Assembly: GCA_019356535.1 (NCBI GenBank)
Contig: CP037918.1
Span: 682,001 to 746,000 of the forward strand
From: Chromatiaceae bacterium
GTDB lineage: Bacteria; Pseudomonadota; Gammaproteobacteria; Chromatiales; Chromatiaceae
DNA: 64,000 nt
Direction of reading: 5' to 3'
Below are positions 59,061 through 64,000 of the stretch, piece after piece. The stretch's first letter is position 1. Every line of letters begins with the position of its first letter. The position numbers and the translations under genes were made by a program. The notes under the pieces were generated by a model, which was not told the DNA's origin, did no database searches, and saw only the letters and a program-made list of their open reading frames with translations.

Positions 59061-60383
59061 GTGAAAGTAAGCATTTTTGGTAGCGGCTACGTTGGTCTGG
59101 TTACCGGTGCCTGCCTGGCGGAAGTGGGCAACGAGGTCGTGTGCATGGATGTCGATCAGGAAAAGATCGACAAGCTCAATCGCGGCATCGTCCCCATCTA
59201 CGAGCCTGATCTCGATCAGATGATTGAGCGCAACATGGCGGCTGGCCGCCTGGCGTTTACCACGGACCCGAAAGAGACCGTGGATCATGGCCTGTTTCAA
59301 TTCATTGCCGTAGGCACGCCACCGGACGAGGATGGCTCGGCCGATCTGCAGTACGTGCTGGCCGTTGCCGAAACGATTGCAGAGCACATGGATGAATACC
59401 GCATCGTGGTGGACAAGTCCACGGTGCCGGTCGGCACGGCCGACAAGGTGAGGGCACGTATACAGCAGACCCTGCAGCAGCGCGGAAAGGAACTGGAATT
59501 CGATGTGGTGTCTAACCCGGAATTCCTCAAGGAAGGGGCGGCCATCGACGACTTCATGAAGCCCGATCGCATTGTCATCGGCGCGGACGATCCGCGCACC
59601 ACCGAACTGCTGCGCGCCTTGTATGCGCCCTTCAACCGCAGCCGCGATCGCCTGATTGCCATGGACATCCGTTCGGCGGAACTCACCAAATACGCCGCCA
59701 ACGCCATGCTGGCGACCAAGATCAGCTTCATGAACGAGCTGGCCAACCTGGCCGAGAAATTAGGTGCAGACATCGAAATGGTGCGCCAAGGCATCGGTTC
59801 GGACAGTCGTATCGGCTATGCGTTTATCTATCCGGGGTGTGGTTATGGCGGCTCCTGTTTCCCAAAGGACGTGCAGGCCCTGGAGAGGACGGCCCGCGAG
59901 GTGGGATACGACGCCCGCCTGCTCAGTGCCGTAGAGGCGGTCAACAAGGACCAGAAGCGGCGCGTATTCGAGAAGATCCAGGATCACTTCAATGGGGACT
60001 TGAAGGGCAAGAGCATTGCGCTGTGGGGCCTGGCCTTCAAACCTAATACCGACGACATGCGCGAGGCCCCCAGCCGGGTGTTGATGGAAGCCATCTGGGC
60101 GGCGGGTGGTCGGGTGCAGGCGCACGACCCAGTCGCAATGGATGAATGCCGGCGCATCTATGGTGATCGCCCTGACCTGGTCTATGCCGAAACGCCCGAA
60201 GAGGCTGCGCAAGAGGCCGATGCCCTGGCGGTGGTCACCGAGTGGAAGCTCTATCGCAGCCCCGATTTCGAGACCATCAAACAACAACTGAAGCAACCGG
60301 TGATCTTCGATGGCCGCAACATCTACGACCCGAACAGGCTGCGGGAGATGGGTTTCTATTACTACGGGATAGGGCGGCTTTGA
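59061..60383 (+). CDS. ugd: UDP-glucose 6-dehydrogenase
   Basis: A 440-residue enzyme that oxidises UDP-glucose to UDP-glucuronate. It begins [21 protein letters not shown] (Rossmann GxGxxG). The catalytic cysteine lies in [10 protein letters not shown] (about residue 265). [17 protein letters not shown] and [20 protein letters not shown] are diagnostic. The product is the substrate of the decarboxylase encoded next, so the two make UDP-xylose. Confidence 0.95.
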   Translation: MKVSIFGSGYVGLVTGACLAEVGNEVVCMDVDQEKIDKLNRGIVPIYEPDLDQMIERNMAAGRLAFTTDPKETVDHGLFQFIAVGTPPDEDGSADLQYVLAVAETIAEHMDEYRIVVDKSTVPVGTADKVRARIQQTLQQRGKELEFDVVSNPEFLKEGAAIDDFMKPDRIVIGADDPRTTELLRALYAPFNRSRDRLIAMDIRSAELTKYAANAMLATKISFMNELANLAEKLGADIEMVRQGIGSDSRIGYAFIYPGCGYGGSCFPKDVQALERTAREVGYDARLLSAVEAVNKDQKRRVFEKIQDHFNGDLKGKSIALWGLAFKPNTDDMREAPSRVLMEAIWAAGGRVQAHDPVAMDECRRIYGDRPDLVYAETPEEAAQEADALAVVTEWKLYRSPDFETIKQQLKQPVIFDGRNIYDPNRLREMGFYYYGIGRL

Positions 60384-60414
60384 TCTTCAGGGAACCCTGA
60401 AAAAGCATGCATGC

Positions 60415-60600
60415 TTCTCTCCCATGCAATGGGCGAGGCTGGGAGGGGCTCCCCCTCCTGAGCTCCCCCGCAAGCGGGGGAGGGACTTGTTCTGTGGGTT
60501 CTCCGAGAGGGCGCTTTTCTCCTACCCCAGATATGAAAGTACGCATGCTCCTCCCCCATACAATGGGGGAGGTTGGGAGGGGGACAAAGCATTCGATATC
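60415..60600. repeat. REP-like palindromes between ugd and the UDP-glucuronate decarboxylase gene
   Basis: Copies at about 60417-60450 (ctcccatgcaatgggcgagg, partial), 60461-60490 (ctcccccgcaagcgggggag) and 60550-60585 (ctcccccatacaatgggggagg). Loop bases vary while the arms stay complementary. They fill most of the 262-base gap between the two genes. Confidence 0.82.
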
Positions 60601-60645
60601 CAGACATGCCGTTCCTGGTTTTTGATATTTACAAGGACATGCACA

Positions 60646-61596
60646 ATGCATTTGAGAAGAAGGATTCTGATAACAGGAGGTGCAGGCTTTCTCGGGTCCC
60701 ACCTTTGCAAGCGCCTGCTCGAAGACGGCCACGACATCCTCTGTCTGGACAACTTCTTCACTGGCACCAAGGACAATGTGCTGGAACTGCTGGATCATCC
60801 GCACTTCGAGCTGATGCGTCACGACGTGACCTTTCCGCTCTATGTCGAGGTGGACGAGATCTACAATCTGGCCTGCCCGGCGTCCCCCATCCACTACCAG
60901 CATGATCCGGTCCAGACCACCAAGACTTCCGTCCATGGCGCCATCAACATGCTAGGCCTTGCCAAGCGCACGGGGGCGAAGATATTCCAGGCGTCGACGA
61001 GCGAAGTATATGGCGATCCCAAGGTTCACCCTCAGACCGAGGACTACTGGGGCCATGTGAACCCAATCGGGCGCCGTTCCTGTTATGACGAAGGCAAGCG
61101 CTGCGCCGAGACCCTGTTCTTCGACTATCATCGCCAGCACAAGCTGCGCATCAAGGTAGCGCGCATCTTCAACACCTACGGGCCGAACATGCACCCCAAC
61201 GATGGCCGAGTGGTGTCGAACTTCATCATGCAGGCGCTGCGCAACGAGCCCATCACCATCTACGGTGATGGTAGCCAGACCCGTTCCTTCTGCTACGTGG
61301 ACGACCTGATCGAGGCCTTTGTGCGTCTGATGGACACGCCCGACGACTTCACCGGGCCGGTCAACACCGGTAACCCCAATGAATTCACCATCAAGGAGCT
61401 GGCAGAAAAGGTCATCGAACTGACGGGCTCGAAATCAGAGCTGGTCTACAAGCCGCTGCCCACCGATGACCCCACCCAACGCCAGCCAGACATCACCCTG
61501 GCGAAAGAGAAGCTGGGCTGGGAGCCTCTGGTGCAGCTGGAAGAAGGTCTGAAGAAGACCATTCCCTATTTCGAAGGGCTGTTGAGGTCGGTATAG
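60646..61596 (+). CDS. UDP-glucuronate decarboxylase (UDP-xylose synthase)
   Basis: A 316-residue extended short-chain dehydrogenase. The NAD motif is [17 protein letters not shown] at the start. The catalytic YxxxK is CYDEGKR, and [20 protein letters not shown] and [16 protein letters not shown] are the UXS signatures. It converts UDP-glucuronate to UDP-xylose, following ugd. The ATG at 60646 gives the correct N-terminus; upstream codons lie in repeats. Confidence 0.92.
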   Translation: MHLRRRILITGGAGFLGSHLCKRLLEDGHDILCLDNFFTGTKDNVLELLDHPHFELMRHDVTFPLYVEVDEIYNLACPASPIHYQHDPVQTTKTSVHGAINMLGLAKRTGAKIFQASTSEVYGDPKVHPQTEDYWGHVNPIGRRSCYDEGKRCAETLFFDYHRQHKLRIKVARIFNTYGPNMHPNDGRVVSNFIMQALRNEPITIYGDGSQTRSFCYVDDLIEAFVRLMDTPDDFTGPVNTGNPNEFTIKELAEKVIELTGSKSELVYKPLPTDDPTQRQPDITLAKEKLGWEPLVQLEEGLKKTIPYFEGLLRSV

Positions 61597-61600
61597 CAGC

Positions 61601-62689
61601 ATGCGCCTCCTGGCCCTGGCTACCGATGCCTTTGGCGCACCCGGTGGCATCGCGCAATACAATCGGGACTTGTTCAGCGCCCTGGCTGGCTGCCGCCTGG
61701 TCGATGTCGTCGACATCCTGCCCCGACATGGCGTGCCGCCACAGGACCTGCCGGAAAAAGTGCAGCAGAGGGCCGCAGTAGAGGGCAAGCTGGCCTATAT
61801 CATTGCCGCGTTTCAATGGGTCAGGACACAGCGGCCTGACCTCATATTCTGTGGTCATATCAATCTGCTTCCGCTGGCCCACTGGCTTGCCCGTTCCACC
61901 GGTGTCCCGGTCTGGTTGCAGCTGCACGGTATCGATGCCTGGGAAAAGCCTGAGCGAATCCACACTCGGCACTTCCAGCATGTGGCGCTGGTCACCTGTG
62001 TGAGCCGGTACACGCGTGGTCGGTTTCTGAGCTGGGCACAGGTGCCGCCGAACCATGTCAAGGTGCTGTCCAATACCGTGGCCGAACCCGGACCCGAGGC
62101 TGGTGTTGCGGCGTTGCGCGCCACCTTGAAACTCGATGGAAAACGGGTATTGCTGACCGTGGGCAGACTGGCGGCCAGCGAAGCCTACAAGGGGCAGGAC
62201 CGGGTCATACGTTGCCTGCCCGGGCTGTTACAACGCCATCCGGAGCTGGCCTATGTGATCGCGGGTGATGGTGACGATCGCCCCCGACTGGAGCGCCTGG
62301 CCGCAGAAAACGGCGTTGCCGATAAGGTGTTGTTCCTCGGCAAGGTCAGTGCCAAGGATCTCGACGCCCTCTATCGCATTGCCGACCTGTTCGTCATGCC
62401 CAGTATCGGAGAGGGCTTCGGCATCGTCTTTCTCGAGGCCATGGCGCGTGGCACCCCGGCGCTGGGTCTGGATGTCGATGGCAGTACCGACCCCCTGCAG
62501 GATGGTGAACTCGGCCTGGTGAGCAGTGAATCCGGGTTGTACGAGGCCATTGAGCAGGGGCTTCAGGCACCGCCGCCACCCGACCTGGCCGAAAGGGTCC
62601 AGAATACCTTTGGCCAGGCGAATTTCCGGCAACAGGTTCAGCGGCTCATGCGGTCGCTTGGCCAATCCCCCTCCGCTGTCTGTCATTGA
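61601..62689 (+). CDS. Glycosyltransferase family 4 protein
   Basis: A 362-residue GT-B glycosyltransferase. The N-terminal Rossmann half starts LALATDAFGAPGGIAQYNRDLF. The C-terminal half shows LLTVGRLAASEAYKGQDRVI and the donor-site motif FVMPSIGEGFGIVFLEAMARG, in which the E-x7-E pair is seen. No signal peptide. It probably adds a sugar to a lipid-linked repeat in the exopolysaccharide pathway. Donor and linkage are unknown. It is 4 bases after the decarboxylase gene and 2 bases before the asparagine synthetase gene. Confidence 0.9.
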   Translation: MRLLALATDAFGAPGGIAQYNRDLFSALAGCRLVDVVDILPRHGVPPQDLPEKVQQRAAVEGKLAYIIAAFQWVRTQRPDLIFCGHINLLPLAHWLARSTGVPVWLQLHGIDAWEKPERIHTRHFQHVALVTCVSRYTRGRFLSWAQVPPNHVKVLSNTVAEPGPEAGVAALRATLKLDGKRVLLTVGRLAASEAYKGQDRVIRCLPGLLQRHPELAYVIAGDGDDRPRLERLAAENGVADKVLFLGKVSAKDLDALYRIADLFVMPSIGEGFGIVFLEAMARGTPALGLDVDGSTDPLQDGELGLVSSESGLYEAIEQGLQAPPPPDLAERVQNTFGQANFRQQVQRLMRSLGQSPSAVCH

Positions 62690-62691
62690 CC

Positions 62692-64000
62692 ATGTGTGGT
62701 ATCGCCGCCATCTTTGCCTACCATTACGCCGCTCCCGGCATCGACAGGGAAGAACTGCGCAAGATCCGCGATCACATGATCGCCCGTGGCCCGGATGGCA
62801 TGGGCGAATGGGTCTCCGCCGACAACCGTGTCGGCCTAGCGCACCGCCGCTTGTCCATCATCGACCTGACAGACGATGCCGCCCAGCCTATGAGCAGCCC
62901 CGATGGCCGGCTGGTCATCAGCTTCAATGGCGAGATCTACAACTATCGGGAGCTGAGAAAGGTTCTGGAAGCCAAGGGGCGGCGCTTCCGGACACAGTCC
63001 GACACCGAAGTCCTGTTGCATCTGTACGATGAAAAAGGCGAAGACATGGTGCATGAGCTGCGCGGCATGTTCGCCCTCACCATCTGGGATGCGGCCAGAA
63101 ACGCCCTGTTCATGGCACGTGACCCCTATGGCATCAAGCCCCTGTACTATGCCGACGACGGCTGGACGGTACGGGTGGCCTCGCAGGTCAAGGCTATTCT
63201 CGCGGGAGGGCAGGTCTCCCGTGAGCCCGAGCCGGCGGGTATCGTCGGCTTCTACCTGCTTGGCAGCGTGCCCGAGCCCTGGACCACCTGGCAGGCCATC
63301 CGCGCCGTCCCGGCCGGCCATACCCTGTGGGTCACCGCCACCGGCCCCGGCGAACCAAGACAATACTTCTCCATCGCCAGGGTATGGCGCGAGGCCGCAG
63401 ACCAGGCCCCGAACGCTATCGATCCCCAACAACAGATCCGCGAAGCCCTGCTCGATTCCGTCCGGCACCACATGGTCGCCGATGTCCCCGTAGGCGCCTT
63501 TCTGTCTGCTGGCATCGACTCCAGCGCCCTCGTCGCCCTGATCACTGAGAGCCCCCGCTCCCTTGAGGGAGAGAGCTGGGGAGAGGGTGAAAAGCCAACC
63601 TCTCATTCCCTGAAAACCATCACCCTCGCATTCGAAGAGTTCAGAGGCACGCAACACGACGAAGCGCCTCTGGCCGAACAGGTCGCCAAACGCTACGGAA
63701 CCGATCACCGCACCCGCTATGTGACCGAACAGGAGTTCCAGCAAGACCTGCCGGCCATTCTGGAGGCCATGGACCAACCGACCATCGACGGCATCAACAC
63801 CTGGTTCGTCGCCAAGGCCGCCAGGGAACAGGGCCTGAAGGTGGCGATCTCGGGCCTGGGGGGCGACGAACTGTTTGGAGGCTACCCCTCATTTACGGAT
63901 GTGCCTCGCTGGGTCAAACGTTTCAGCCTGCCATCCCGCCTGCCGTTTCTGGGTGATGCCGTGCGCATCATTGGGGAAAGACTCATCCCGCATACCGGGA
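62692..64000 (+). CDS. asnB: Asparagine synthetase (glutamine-hydrolysing)-like, 3' end outside window
   Basis: The first 436 residues of a class II glutamine amidotransferase/asparagine synthetase. Cys2 of MCGIAAIFAYHY is the amidotransferase nucleophile, with RGPDGMGEW, AHRRLSIIDLTD and SFNGEIYNYREL. The synthetase domain PP-loop is FLSAGIDSSALVAL (about residue 272) and AISGLGGDELFGGY. Residues 287-306 (SPRSLEGESWGEGEKPTSHS) are an extra stretch encoded by a REP-like palindrome inserted in frame. In EPS clusters such enzymes often amidate a glycan or peptide rather than make asparagine. The frame continues past the window. Confidence 0.88.
   Translation, partial: MCGIAAIFAYHYAAPGIDREELRKIRDHMIARGPDGMGEWVSADNRVGLAHRRLSIIDLTDDAAQPMSSPDGRLVISFNGEIYNYRELRKVLEAKGRRFRTQSDTEVLLHLYDEKGEDMVHELRGMFALTIWDAARNALFMARDPYGIKPLYYADDGWTVRVASQVKAILAGGQVSREPEPAGIVGFYLLGSVPEPWTTWQAIRAVPAGHTLWVTATGPGEPRQYFSIARVWREAADQAPNAIDPQQQIREALLDSVRHHMVADVPVGAFLSAGIDSSALVALITESPRSLEGESWGEGEKPTSHSLKTITLAFEEFRGTQHDEAPLAEQVAKRYGTDHRTRYVTEQEFQQDLPAILEAMDQPTIDGINTWFVAKAAREQGLKVAISGLGGDELFGGYPSFTDVPRWVKRFSLPSRLPFLGDAVRIIGERLIPHTG
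63550..63609 (+). repeat. REP-like palindrome inserted in frame within asnB
   Basis: CTCCCTTGAGGGAG (63558-63571) is a stem with a two-base loop, followed by the G-rich tail gagagctggggagagggtga, the same layout as intergenic REP-type elements. It adds about 20 residues to the protein without a frameshift. Confidence 0.75.

Overview
The window is high-GC DNA packed with genes on both strands, and most neighbours are spaced or overlapped like operons. It reads as the chromosome of a gammaproteobacterium, probably of the Chromatiales/Ectothiorhodospiraceae type. The support is RfaH with an ops/JUMPstart site, SlpA, a PduO-type adenosyltransferase with BtuB, a DsrC-like protein, σ54/NtrC-type nitrate promoters, and menaquinone genes beside an N2O-reductase cluster. 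The lineage is inference; the gene content is seen directly. There is no rRNA, recognisable tRNA, CRISPR array, phage or transposase.

Layout. (1) 1-6,800: housekeeping and unknown genes, including a secreted alpha/beta hydrolase, acyltransferase, membrane thioredoxin, GIY-YIG nuclease and zinc ribbon. (2) 6,837-12,570: class Ia ribonucleotide reductase nrdA-nrdB, followed by a degenerate NrdB-like paralogue; upstream lie NrdR-like and DnaA-like boxes. (3) 12,789-13,292: a secreted protein made of charged 11-residue repeats. (4) 13,574-25,343: a nitrate locus. One arm is narK, a cysteine-less DsrC-like protein and a PP2C/kinase fusion. The divergent arm is nirB, nirD, a molybdopterin nitrate-reductase-like protein and a fused DmsB/DmsC-type iron-sulfur/membrane subunit. 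The gap between the arms holds an NtrC-like site and σ54-type promoters facing both ways. (5) 25,419-45,218: menaquinone genes (menE, menI-like, menC) on one side and menF, menD, menB, menA on the other side of a clade II nos cluster (nosZ, three c cytochromes, nosB, nosD, nosG, nosH, nosF, nosL, nosY). No menH is seen. (6) 45,283-50,308: a second nitrate reductase of the classical NasA type, mobB, a cytochrome b, an Fe(II)/2OG oxygenase and a small receiver-like protein. (7) 50,554-56,958: DUF559 nuclease, SulP transporter, SlpA, a dehydrogenase, PduO adenosyltransferase and btuB under a cobalamin riboswitch. (8) 57,439-64,000: rfaH, then an ops element and the start of an exopolysaccharide operon (EPS-type regulator, UDP-glucose dehydrogenase, UDP-glucuronate decarboxylase, glycosyltransferase, asparagine synthetase running off the window).

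How the parts fit. Nitrate is imported and reduced through nitrite to ammonium, apparently under nitrogen control. N2O respiration probably draws electrons from menaquinol through NosG/NosH and the c cytochromes. The menaquinone genes menF and menD are translationally chained to the end of the nos operon.

Many intergenic gaps carry a REP-like palindrome family (C-rich arm, short loop, G-rich arm, G-rich tail). Arrays lie near 9.2, 50.3, 51.0, 57.3, 58.1 and 60.5 kb. A second family of MITE-like inverted repeats occupies all three gaps of the nirB-nirD-nasA-dmsBC operon.
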